Positions 36,037-44,328 of a stretch of 52,297 nt of DNA are shown here, piece by piece. The notes under the pieces were generated by a model, which saw only the letters and a list, made by a program, of their open reading frames with translations, was not told the origin of the DNA and did no database searches. Position 1 is the stretch's first letter; each line of letters starts with the position of its first letter. A program made the position numbers and the translations under genes. Origin of the DNA: an uncultured Nitrospina sp. (lineage in GTDB: Bacteria; Nitrospinota; Nitrospinia; Nitrospinales; VA-1); contig CALAGQ010000038.1 of the NCBI GenBank assembly GCA_937891765.1, forward strand, positions 73,079-125,375, written 5' to 3'.

Positions 36037-37867
36037 GTAGTTTTTCTGCCAGAGACCGGGTGATGCCCGGCAGGGTGGTCAATTCTTCCACCGAAGCATC
36101 GCGGATATTTTCCAGGCTGCCAAATTGTTTTAAAAGCAGTAAACGGCGTTTTTTCCCGATTCCCCGAATATTTTCCAGCGGCGAGCTCAAAGCCTCCTTG
36201 CCGCGTAATCGACGGTGGTAGGAAATGGCAAACCGGTGCGCCTCATCACGTATCCGTTGCATGAGAAACCGCGAAGGGGAGTTTTCCTTAAACAGTACCG
36301 GTTCCTTTTTGTGCAACAAATAAACCTCGTCCGTAGCAAGGTTGTTGCGATATTTCCCCTTGGCGATGCAGGCCAGGTCGACCCGGTCGTGCAGTCCCAA
36401 AGCCTCAAAAACCTCACGGCCGGAGTTCAAATGGCCTTTACCTCCATCGATGAGCACCAGATTGGGCAACGGACTGCCCTCGTCGAGGAGGCGACGATAA
36501 CGGCGGATCATCACTTCTCTCAGCATGGCGTAATCGTCAATGCCTTTTACCGTGGCGATTTTGTAGCGGCGGTATTTTGATTTTTCCGCCAGCCCGTTTT
36601 CAAACACCACCATGGAACCGACCGCGTGGCTGCCCGATATATTGGATAAATCAAACCCTTCGATCACTTCCGGGAAATGGTTCAGGCCGAGAGCCGTTTG
36701 CAACTCTTCCAGCGAGCGGGTGCCGACATCGCCCTTGTCGCGCTCCATTCGCATTGCGAAGCGGGCGTTTTCTTCTGCCATTCTCACGAGATCGCGTTTT
36801 TTACCGATTACAGGAGTTTCGAGCTTCACTCGGCTACCCTTTTTCTCTGACAGCCAGTCGGCGATCAAATCGGAATCTTCTACGGGATGGGGCAATAAAA
36901 TTTCAGCGGGCAGAACCACCTCTTCGGCGTAATACTGTTTGAGAAAAGAGGACAGGGTTTCATCTTCTTCCATTTCGTTGAGCGATTTCAGCTTGAATAT
37001 TTTTTCGCTCAGCATTTTTCCGTCACGAATGATCAGCACCTGCGCCATGGCTTGATCCTTTTCGGTACAATAGGCGATGACGTCCTGATCCTGCAGAGAG
37101 GTGGAAATGATTTTCTGTTTGTCGAGCACCGTTTGCACAGCTTGGATTTTGTCCCGGAAAATCGCCGCCTCTTCGTAGTGCATCTCTGAGGATGCTGCTT
37201 CCATGCCCGCCTTCAGGTTTTTCAGTAGCGACGCGTTTTTGCCCTTGAGGAACAACTCCACATCCTCAACCACTTTCTTATAGTCGTCGGGAGAAACCTT
37301 GCCGGCGCACGGAGCCAGGCACCGGCCCATCTGATGGTTGAGGCAGGGACGGCGCATGGGTTCTCCGCTCAGTTTGTCTTTGCTCTGGCGAAGAGGGAAG
37401 ATTTTATAAATCAGCCGAATCGTTTCACGGACTTCCTTGACCATGGTGTATGGACCGAAATAGGTCGCCTTGTCTTTTCGCACCCGGCGCACCACCTCCA
37501 GTCGCGGAAACTTCTCCTGCGTGGTCAAACGCAAATAAGGATAATGCTTGTCGTCTTTGAGCAGGACGTTATAGCGGGGTTGATGCTTCTTGACGAAATT
37601 GCTTTCCAGAATCAGCGCTTCGGCTTCGGTCTTGGTGGTTAAAAACTTGATATCGCGGACTTTGTCCAGAAACATCCTCGTCCGAGGGTGCAGGTTGCGA
37701 GAATTCTGGAAATAGGAGCGCACCCGGTTCCGCAGGATTTTTGCCTTGCCGATATAAAGAATTTCCGACCGGGAATCCTTCATGATATAAATTCCGGGTA
37801 ACTTGGGAATATTCTCTATAATGTCTTTGATTACTTTTTCCAGGGGAAACCTCCCATATGCCAGCAC
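36008..37867 (-). CDS. uvrC: UvrABC system protein C
   Basis: Makes the dual incisions in nucleotide excision repair. The 619 residues show the GIY-YIG nuclease start LPGIYIMKD...ILYIGKAK, a Cys cluster (CLNHQMGRCLAPC), a UVR motif, the RNase H-like endonuclease region, and a C-terminal helix-hairpin-helix (IRGIGKKRRLLLLKQFGSLE, TLPGITRSLAEKLL). Start is uncertain: the GTG at 37867 gives about 24 residues before the GIY motif, while a GGGAGG ribosome site lies further in, suggesting a CTG start about 9 codons downstream. The last residues (about ATTRRGAS) are encoded by a palindromic element. Confidence 0.94.
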   Translation of the reverse strand: MLAYGRFPLEKVIKDIIENIPKLPGIYIMKDSRSEILYIGKAKILRNRVRSYFQNSRNLHPRTRMFLDKVRDIKFLTTKTEAEALILESNFVKKHQPRYNVLLKDDKHYPYLRLTTQEKFPRLEVVRRVRKDKATYFGPYTMVKEVRETIRLIYKIFPLRQSKDKLSGEPMRRPCLNHQMGRCLAPCAGKVSPDDYKKVVEDVELFLKGKNASLLKNLKAGMEAASSEMHYEEAAIFRDKIQAVQTVLDKQKIISTSLQDQDVIAYCTEKDQAMAQVLIIRDGKMLSEKIFKLKSLNEMEEDETLSSFLKQYYAEEVVLPAEILLPHPVEDSDLIADWLSEKKGSRVKLETPVIGKKRDLVRMAEENARFAMRMERDKGDVGTRSLEELQTALGLNHFPEVIEGFDLSNISGSHAVGSMVVFENGLAEKSKYRRYKIATVKGIDDYAMLREVMIRRYRRLLDEGSPLPNLVLIDGGKGHLNSGREVFEALGLHDRVDLACIAKGKYRNNLATDEVYLLHKKEPVLFKENSPSRFLMQRIRDEAHRFAISYHRRLRGKEALSSPLENIRGIGKKRRLLLLKQFGSLENIRDASVEELTTLPGITRSLAEKLLATTRRGAS

Positions 37868-37898
37868 CTGATCATCTTAAAAATATACTCCCATTTCG

Positions 37899-39260
37899 AT
37901 GAAGACCGAAAGCAATAATCAGCGCGACTTCTGGGGCAGTCGCATGGGGTTTATCCTGGCCGCCTCCGGTTCTGCTGTCGGGCTCGGTAATATCTGGAAG
38001 TTTCCTTATATAGTCGGACAAAATGGCGGCGGGGCGTTTGTGCTCATTTATCTGGTCTGTATCTTCGTCATCGGCACCCCCATCATGCTGGCCGAGTTCA
38101 CCCTGGGCCGAAAAACCAACAGGAATCCGGTTGGCGCTTTCGACCAACTCCGGCCAAATTCACCTTGGACCGGCATCGGCTATATGGGCGTGCTCGCCGG
38201 GTTCTTCATTCTTTCCTTTTATGGTGTGGTCGGCGGCTGGACTTATGCTTATGTGGTGAAATCTGTCACAGGGTCGGTGCTGGCGTTTCCCTCCCCGAAA
38301 GAAGCGGGCGCGTTTTTTGGCAGCTTCATAGGAAATACTGGCGAAGTTATTTTTTATCACGCGCTGTTCATGGGAACCTGCATCGCCATCGTTTTAAGAG
38401 GCGTGCACGGCGGCATCGAGCGAGCCTGCGATATCCTCATGCCGACTCTGGTCGTCATTCTGCTTCTTCTGATGGTTCGCTCCCTCACTCTCGATGGAGC
38501 GATGGAAGGCGTGGCCTTTTATTTAACTCCCGACTTCAGCAAGATCACCGCCAACGTCGTACTGATTGCACTGGGGCAAGCTTTCTTTTCACTCAGTCTG
38601 GGGATGGGGTGCATGATCACTTACGGCAGTTACCTGTCGGAAAAAGAAAACCTGACCTCTTCCACCGTTTACGTGGTGATGTTCGACACACTCATCGCGC
38701 TTCTGGTCGGCATGGTCATTTTCCCTGCCGTGTTCGCGATGGGACTCGAACCCACTGAAGGGCCAGGGCTGGTATTCAGCGTTCTGCCTGTCGTATTTTC
38801 CGAAATGCCGCTCGGTCATGGCGTTGCCGTGATCTTCTTCATCTTGCTGGCCATTGCCGCCATCACCTCGGGGATTTCCCTATTGGAAGTGGTCGTGGCC
38901 TACTTCATCGATCAGCGCGGATGGTCACGGAAAAAAGCTGTGCTGATTGTCGGGTCGGCGATTTTCGCCTTTGGCGTTCCCAGTGGATTGTCGTTCGGGG
39001 TCATGGCAGATGTTAAGTTTCTCGGCATGAACTTTTTTGACCACATCGATAACATCGCTTCCAATTATTTACTGCCATTGGGGGGAATGTTGACAGCCAT
39101 TTTCGTCGGCTGGGTCTGGGGCACTAAAAACGCACATGAAGAAATTGAAAAACACGAAAACGAGTTTGGCTTTCCCTGGGCGCAAAGCTGGGAATTCCTG
39201 ATCCGCTACATCACCCCGGTCGCAGTAGGCATCATCTTCATCGCCAAGGTATTACCTTAA
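37899..39260 (+). CDS. Neurotransmitter:sodium symporter (NSS/SNF) family transporter
   Basis: A sodium-coupled amino-acid or amine importer of the inner membrane. The 453 residues have the LeuT-type opening WGSRMGFILAASGSAVGLGNIWKFPYIVGQNGGGAF (about residues 12-46), twelve hydrophobic segments in all, and a SLSLGMG sodium-site helix near 235-241. The substrate is unknown; bacterial members carry Leu, Trp, Tyr or Ala. It starts 32 bases from the uvrC start, divergently, and its TAA stop overlaps the ATG of the HupE-like gene by one base, so both are co-translated. Confidence 0.9.
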   Translation: MKTESNNQRDFWGSRMGFILAASGSAVGLGNIWKFPYIVGQNGGGAFVLIYLVCIFVIGTPIMLAEFTLGRKTNRNPVGAFDQLRPNSPWTGIGYMGVLAGFFILSFYGVVGGWTYAYVVKSVTGSVLAFPSPKEAGAFFGSFIGNTGEVIFYHALFMGTCIAIVLRGVHGGIERACDILMPTLVVILLLLMVRSLTLDGAMEGVAFYLTPDFSKITANVVLIALGQAFFSLSLGMGCMITYGSYLSEKENLTSSTVYVVMFDTLIALLVGMVIFPAVFAMGLEPTEGPGLVFSVLPVVFSEMPLGHGVAVIFFILLAIAAITSGISLLEVVVAYFIDQRGWSRKKAVLIVGSAIFAFGVPSGLSFGVMADVKFLGMNFFDHIDNIASNYLLPLGGMLTAIFVGWVWGTKNAHEEIEKHENEFGFPWAQSWEFLIRYITPVAVGIIFIAKVLP

Positions 39261-40075
39261 TGAATACCACTAGGAATAAAATCTTTTCAACCGTAGTCAT
39301 TGCATTGACTTTAACCCCTATTGCATTCGCTTACGCGCATGGAATGTCTGAAGCGGAAAAACAAACTATTCTGCAGGGAGGGAATCTTCAGTTTCTGAAA
39401 ATCGGCGCGACCCATATGTTGACAGGTTACGACCATCTTTTATTTGTCTTTGGGATTGTCTTTTTTCTAACCACCTTTATGGATGTGGTCAAAACCATCA
39501 CCGCCTTTACCATTGGGCACAGCATAACCCTTGTCACAGCAACTTTAATGGGGGTCACTGTAAACTACTTTTTGATTGATGCGGTGATTGCCTTGAGTGT
39601 TTGTTATATCGGCTATGAAAATATTGGCGGGTTCCGTAAATTTTTTGAAAAGTCGCCAAATTTGATTTGGGCTGTATTCATATTTGGCTTGATTCACGGA
39701 TTAGGTTTATCCACCCGACTACAACAATTACCTTTGGGGGAGGAAGGGATTGTGTGGAGAATTCTGTCCTTTAATCTAGGGATTGAGTTAGGGCAAATTG
39801 CTGCTCTATGTCTCATGGTCATCGTGCTTTTTAAATGGCGACACACCAAGTCTTTCCTGCAAATAAGCACTGTCTCAAATAACGGCCTGATCTATGCTGG
39901 AGCCTTTTTGTTTTTAATGCAGATGCACGGATATTCACATAGCATTGATCCCGATGAATTTGCATTTCCAGAAGATAACCACATTCACGCCCATGAAAAG
40001 ATGGAAACCCTTATACCGGGCAGTGAATATAAAAACGGTTCTCCTAAATTATTTTCAACGGAGAGCCCGCAATAG
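39260..40075 (+). CDS. HupE/UreJ-like membrane protein
   Basis: A 271-residue membrane protein with a signal-like start, the metal-binding-looking HMLTGYDHLLFVFGIVFFL (about 52-70), GHSITLVTATL and LIHGLGLSTRL. These are HupE/UreJ family marks; some members carry nickel or cobalt. Six to seven helices are followed by a hydrophilic His-rich tail (DNHIHAHEKME). The gene looks more AT-rich than its neighbours. No hydrogenase or urease gene is near, so the metal and purpose are unknown. Its TAG stop at 40073-40075 is immediately followed by a palindromic element. Confidence 0.8.
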   Translation: MNTTRNKIFSTVVIALTLTPIAFAYAHGMSEAEKQTILQGGNLQFLKIGATHMLTGYDHLLFVFGIVFFLTTFMDVVKTITAFTIGHSITLVTATLMGVTVNYFLIDAVIALSVCYIGYENIGGFRKFFEKSPNLIWAVFIFGLIHGLGLSTRLQQLPLGEEGIVWRILSFNLGIELGQIAALCLMVIVLFKWRHTKSFLQISTVSNNGLIYAGAFLFLMQMHGYSHSIDPDEFAFPEDNHIHAHEKMETLIPGSEYKNGSPKLFSTESPQ

Positions 40076-40137
40076 CCGGCGAGCCGCCGGTGGCGAAGAG
40101 CAATGACTCTCTCTGGCGAACAAAGATAAGTTTCGGT
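40073..40137 (+). repeat. Palindromic intergenic element, copy 8
   Basis: Begins at the HupE-like stop TAG with hairpin CCGGCG-AGC-CGCCGG (40076-40090), then GAAGAGCAATGACTC, TGGCGAACAAAG and TTTCGGTTTAA (core variant, 40131-40141) reaching the AhpD-like gene stop. It therefore bridges the two convergent stops. Confidence 0.75.
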
Positions 40138-40710
40138 TTAAGAAACCTTTGCCTCATTTCCTCCGGGCGTAGCCCGGTCGTCTTCGACACGAAACCCTAA
40201 TGCGTCCACCCAGCGGTTGATGTCACAGAACAATCCCGCGATAAGAGTCGCTTCTAGAATTTGTGCTTCCGACCAACCGCATTCTTTCAGTCCGGCAATA
40301 TCGGCGTCGGTGGTTTTGTAGGCATGGAGGGTCACCTTTTCTGCATAGGCCAGAAGTTTTTTCTCGGCATCGGTGATGGGGGCTGTTTGATAGTCTGCGA
40401 CAATGGCCTCGGCTTCAGGAGAGGACACTCCCGCATCAACCATGAAGCTTTTGTGGTAGGTCAAACAATAATCGCAGCTGTTGAGTTTCGAGACTAAGGC
40501 CGCGATCATTTCTTTCACCGCTCGCGTTAACAGCGTCTCAGAGAACATGATCATTCCCATTCGCGCGGCGTACAATTCCAAAATTTCCGGCCACGGACTG
40601 AGTGCTTTTATCACACCGGGCACCAGACCCAACATCGATTTCAATTGGTCGTAAACCGCCTTGACCTTTCCCTCAGCATTTTCTTCTTCGACAACCTTTA
40701 TGCGCGGCAT
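40138..40710 (-). CDS. AhpD-like / carboxymuconolactone decarboxylase family protein
   Basis: A 190-residue alkylhydroperoxidase-like protein. The peroxidatic-resolving pair CDYC at Cys79 and Cys82 is followed by His86, with an upstream Glu68 as in AhpD (ExxxxxxxxxxCxxCxxxH). It could be a thiol peroxidase in oxidative-stress defence; the electron donor is not evident. It is convergent with the HupE-like gene across a palindromic element, and a stand-alone gene on its strand. Confidence 0.85.
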   Translation of the reverse strand: MPRIKVVEEENAEGKVKAVYDQLKSMLGLVPGVIKALSPWPEILELYAARMGMIMFSETLLTRAVKEMIAALVSKLNSCDYCLTYHKSFMVDAGVSSPEAEAIVADYQTAPITDAEKKLLAYAEKVTLHAYKTTDADIAGLKECGWSEAQILEATLIAGLFCDINRWVDALGFRVEDDRATPGGNEAKVS

Positions 40711-40909
40711 GGCTTTCTCCTGAAAAATTTGAGCCTGTCAATAGCTGTCGGGGAAACCTTTAAAACCTTACATTTTGCCCATTCAGATATTAATTCAAAA
40801 ATTGGCAGTAATATTAAATCCTTCTCTTATTTTTCAACTCTAACTCCTAGAAAGCAGGATTGAAACCTGAATAAATATAAAGCCTTCTGGCAGGAACCGA
40901 GGATTAATA

Positions 40910-41431
40910 ATGAGTAGTTTGAAGCTAAAAATTCGCGATATCTATGTATATACGAATCTGGAGGTGCGGTTGAAATCCCGAACCACTAAAGAAGAGGCCA
41001 ACAAAGAAGTTGAAAGAATGATAGATAAGAAAAAACTATTCGAGGGCTACGAATGGAAAATTGAAGGATGCGAGCATGGTGGCATCAACAGCCTTGACGA
41101 TAAACTAGCGGGCGACATCATAGAGCGCCTCGAACAGGATGAGACCGATGAAAATATTTTCTGGGATGGATTCACCGCCCACTATGATTTGAATGTCGGG
41201 CATATTCCGGTTAATACCAATCTGGAAGCTCCATTGAAATCCGGCACCAAGGAAGAGGCTGCCGCTGAAGTTAAAAAAATATGTGCCGAAAAAAATCTAT
41301 TTGAAGGTTATGAGTGGAAAATTGAAGATTGCGATGAAGGCGGAATTAACGATCTAAACGAAACCCTGAAAAATGAAATCATAGAAATCATCAATAAAGA
41401 TTTAGAAACTTGCATTCAAGAATGCGCCTAA
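40910..41431 (+). CDS. Two-copy tandem domain protein of unknown function
   Basis: I do not recognise this family. The 173 residues consist of two related units of about 65 residues (about 11-77 and 97-163). Both contain TNLExxLKS, a helix with EEAxxEV, then LFEGYEWKIExC and GGIN followed by an acidic amphipathic helix. Identity between the units is highest in the LFEGYEWKIE block. No signal peptide, membrane segment or catalytic motif is seen, and the protein is acidic. A GAGG ribosome site precedes the ATG. It converges on the TrmB-TPR gene with 30 bases between stops. Confidence 0.65.
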   Translation: MSSLKLKIRDIYVYTNLEVRLKSRTTKEEANKEVERMIDKKKLFEGYEWKIEGCEHGGINSLDDKLAGDIIERLEQDETDENIFWDGFTAHYDLNVGHIPVNTNLEAPLKSGTKEEAAAEVKKICAEKNLFEGYEWKIEDCDEGGINDLNETLKNEIIEIINKDLETCIQECA

Positions 41432-41461
41432 ACAACTAAGCTATGGGTGAGTGAATTGAAG

Positions 41462-42913
41462 TCAAGAGGGTCTTTTCTGGCTGACCTTATTGGCCCATTC
41501 TTTATCGCCCAGCGTTTCACTCAGGCTTTCGGCCAAGCAACAAAAATCATTGCTGTCTTGAGCCTGGTTCTCGGCCTTCAAATAAATTTTCTTAGCCCAT
41601 TCCATATCGCCAAGCTTTTCTACAAGGCTCTCGGCCAGACTTAGCAGATCGCTGCAATCTTCCGCCATACCCTCGGCTTTCTTATAAAGTTCCCGGGCCC
41701 ATTTTTTATCGCCCAGTTTTACGCAGACGCTATCGGCAAGTTCAAAAAAGTCGGAATGCTCCATGCCTTCGGCTTTTTTATAAACTCTTGTCTGCCATTC
41801 CTTATCGCCGAATGTTTCGGATATGCTGTCAGCTAGATCACAGAGTTCGCGGACGTTTTGGGGATTGTTCTCGGCCTTCTTGTAAAGTTTCTTCGCCCAG
41901 TCTTTATCGCCGAGCGTTTCAGTAACGCTGAAAGCCAGCCAGTTCAAATCCAGACTGCTTTCGGCTTTGTCTTCGGCTTTCTTGTAAAGTTTCTTCGCCC
42001 AGTCTTTATCGCCGAGTGTTTCAGAAACGCTATAAGCCAGCCAGTTTAAGTCCAGGCAGTCTTCGGCTTTGTCTTCAGCTTTTTTATAAACTTTTTCAGC
42101 CCATTGCTGGTCTCCCGCATGGGCTATCTGATCGCCAAGCTGTTTAAAGTCACAGGCATCCTGCGCTTGGGTTTCAGCGCGTTCAAATTTCTTAATCAAC
42201 ATTTCGTCATGGCTCAAGGCTATTTCATCAGTTGCCTCAGACTCATTGGTTTCCTGCTTTGGCGTATTCGCTTGTCCGGCCAGTCGGGAATATTCCAAGT
42301 AATGGATTTTGTCTCCGGCGTAGATAAAACTTTTCTCGTATTTCGTTTTGGGCAGATGGTCACGGCGGAAAAGAAAACCGCTCTCTTGACTTTTGTTTTG
42401 CAACAAGGGCTCGGCATTAAAATATTCGAGGATTTCATGGGCATAGGTTTCGCTGTCGGTGGCCAGATAAACGTGCCCTTGCAGAGCCAGCTTCTGCGTC
42501 ACCAGCTTGACCAATGCTGGTTTGATCAGCCGTCGTTTAAAATGCCTTTTTCTCGGCCAGGGATCGGGGAAATTGATATAGACCGTCTCCAATTCGCCGT
42601 CATGGAAAAGCAGTGGGATTTTTTCCCGGACATCGCCATAGACAATACGAATATTATTTAGGTGGAGGCTTTTAATTCGCCCCAATAATTTCAGGATGCC
42701 GTTTTGGGAAAAATCGATCCCAACAAAATTGCTGTGGGGTTCCCGGGCCGCCATTTCAATGAGGAAATCTCCCATTCCAAAGCCGATTTCCAGCTTTACA
42801 AGCTGGCTGTTTCCGAACTGGCGTTGCCAATCCGGGTGTTCACCGACATCGAGAAAACAGGGATCTTCCACAACGAATTTGGCGGAAGAAGGTCTGGCGG
42901 TCAATAAACCCAT
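41462..42913 (-). CDS. trmB: tRNA (guanine-N7)-methyltransferase fused to seven TPR-like repeats
   Basis: The N-terminal 215 residues are a TrmB m7G46 methyltransferase: SAM site EIGFGMGDF (42-50), the tRNA/catalytic segment NFPDPWPRKRH (114-124) and a late YEKSFIYAG motif. After an acidic linker (216-240), residues 245-480 hold seven units of about 34 residues, each with a GDxxWAxxxYKKAE segment at about 267, 301, 336, 369, 401, 435 and 469. The 34-residue period is that of TPR/Sel1-type helical repeats. Two adjacent units are almost identical at DNA level (41885-41965 and 41985-42065), so the array has expanded recently. TrmB is normally about 230-240 residues; this fusion is unusual. Confidence 0.88.
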   Translation of the reverse strand: MGLLTARPSSAKFVVEDPCFLDVGEHPDWQRQFGNSQLVKLEIGFGMGDFLIEMAAREPHSNFVGIDFSQNGILKLLGRIKSLHLNNIRIVYGDVREKIPLLFHDGELETVYINFPDPWPRKRHFKRRLIKPALVKLVTQKLALQGHVYLATDSETYAHEILEYFNAEPLLQNKSQESGFLFRRDHLPKTKYEKSFIYAGDKIHYLEYSRLAGQANTPKQETNESEATDEIALSHDEMLIKKFERAETQAQDACDFKQLGDQIAHAGDQQWAEKVYKKAEDKAEDCLDLNWLAYSVSETLGDKDWAKKLYKKAEDKAESSLDLNWLAFSVTETLGDKDWAKKLYKKAENNPQNVRELCDLADSISETFGDKEWQTRVYKKAEGMEHSDFFELADSVCVKLGDKKWARELYKKAEGMAEDCSDLLSLAESLVEKLGDMEWAKKIYLKAENQAQDSNDFCCLAESLSETLGDKEWANKVSQKRPS

Positions 42914-43246
42914 TTTTCAAAGCCTGATTAGATTTGGTATTACGAACAAGATAAGTTTAACGCAAGCAAACGTTAATTGGGCATTCTCGGACAATTCACG
43001 GTTCTTTTCAAGATTGTAATTTAAAGACAAAATAGGTCTGCCCAAAGACAAGATTTTCACTTAAAGTGCCTGTATGAAAATACGTTTTATTTGTGAAAGT
43101 GTAAATAGGTGTTAGAATTTCCGCCGACCTTTATCAGAAAATCTCTCGACCTATAACAGGAGAACCTCCTATCGAATTTCATCTTAAATGGAAAGTTGCG
43201 GCCCAAAAACAGAAGCTGTCTGACACCATAATTTTGGCACCACAAA
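42914..43246. other. Divergent promoter region, TrmB-TPR fusion to CBS-GGDEF gene
   Basis: 333 bases with no gene. It contains the inverted repeat TTAACG-N8-CGTTAA (42957-42976), 44 bases from the trmB start, and a TGTCTGACACC stretch at about 43216-43226. Neither can be assigned a role. The GGDEF gene start has no recognisable ribosome site, suggesting either a leaderless or weakly translated gene. Confidence 0.4.
42957..42976. promoter_or_regulatory. Inverted repeat TTAACG-N8-CGTTAA
   Basis: A perfect 6-bp dyad with 8-base spacer just upstream of the trmB-TPR start, in the divergent region with the CBS-GGDEF gene. Size and spacing fit a dimeric repressor site; no regulator is identifiable here. 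Confidence 0.3.
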
Positions 43247-44179
43247 ATGGATTATAAAAATAAAATTACATCTGGCGGAGAAGTCAGGAAGTACATGACC
43301 TCTCCCATCCCGTCTGTTGTTGAGGGCACAACACTTAAAGAAGTTGCGGAGTTTATGCGTTCGCATAAAACGCCTGTGGTGTTGGTACAAAACAAGGCTC
43401 TTGACTACATCGGAGTGGTGACTGACGCAGACTTCACTCGCAAAGTCGCGGCAAATGAAGGTTCGGTATATACCGCTAAGGTTGAGTCCATCATGTCATC
43501 TCCCATCAAAACAATCAAAGGCTCGACGGTTATGGCAGAGGCAAATAAAGTGATGCATCAGTCTAGAATAAGCCACCTTGCAATCACAGAAAAGGGGGAG
43601 TTTACCGGGTTATTGTCTGTGGTGAATTTCTTTAAATACTATGAAAATGTCGAGGACTATCTTAGTGACCTTGCGATCAACGATGGATTGACAGGAATAT
43701 ACAATCGTCGCTATTTTGATGAAGTTCTGACTACAGAGTGGAAACGAGCGAAGCGGGAAAAACTGCCTCTGTCGTTAGTTATGCTCGACATTGATTATTT
43801 TAAAAAATACAACGATACATACGGGCATCAAGCCGGTGATGAGTGCCTGGTAAAGATTGCTATTTCCATAGCTGATACATTGCAGCGGCCTGCGGATATG
43901 GTGGCGCGTTATGGCGGGGAGGAGTTTGTGGTCATATTGCCAAATGCTGAGCAGGAAGATGCTGCCAAATTTTCTGAAAAAATTCGAGCTAACATCGAGA
44001 ACCTGAACATTGAACACAAAGCAAGCAATATCAATCGTTTCGTAACAGCGAGTTTTGGGGTTGCCAGTGTTGTTCCAAACTTAAATTCGTCTTGTGAAGA
44101 ACTTCTCCAGAACGCTGATAAGGCACTTTACAATGCAAAACATGAAGGCCGAAATTGCGTTAGCGTTTCACAAGATTGA
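43247..44179 (+). CDS. Diguanylate cyclase with N-terminal CBS pair
   Basis: Makes cyclic di-GMP. The 310 residues begin with two CBS domains (about 15-130; MTSPIPSVVEGTT, MSSPIKTIKGST), which bind adenosyl ligands, and continue with a GGDEF domain from about 145: LTGIYNRRYFD, DIDYFKKYNDTYGHQAGD, and the active site GGEEF at 223-227. The inhibitory I-site RPAD (214-217) is five residues upstream, so product feedback is likely intact. No membrane segment is present, so it is a cytosolic sensor, probably reading energy charge through the CBS pair. Confidence 0.92.
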   Translation: MDYKNKITSGGEVRKYMTSPIPSVVEGTTLKEVAEFMRSHKTPVVLVQNKALDYIGVVTDADFTRKVAANEGSVYTAKVESIMSSPIKTIKGSTVMAEANKVMHQSRISHLAITEKGEFTGLLSVVNFFKYYENVEDYLSDLAINDGLTGIYNRRYFDEVLTTEWKRAKREKLPLSLVMLDIDYFKKYNDTYGHQAGDECLVKIAISIADTLQRPADMVARYGGEEFVVILPNAEQEDAAKFSEKIRANIENLNIEHKASNINRFVTASFGVASVVPNLNSSCEELLQNADKALYNAKHEGRNCVSVSQD

Positions 44180-44328
44180 ATTTCCCTCCTTAGTACCACC
44201 CCATTTCGAACAACATAAGCCCATTTAAAAATGCATAGTGGTGACTTGTACCAATACCCGCTAAAATGAATTTATAAAATATCTACAGGCGGTAACGGCA
44301 GTTAAACGTTTTTATCCGGGCAGCATAA

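Noticed and set aside
43210..43245. TGTCTGACACC as a RAYT/MITE end
   Set aside because: Only a short fragment is present, with no second arm; insufficient to call a mobile element.
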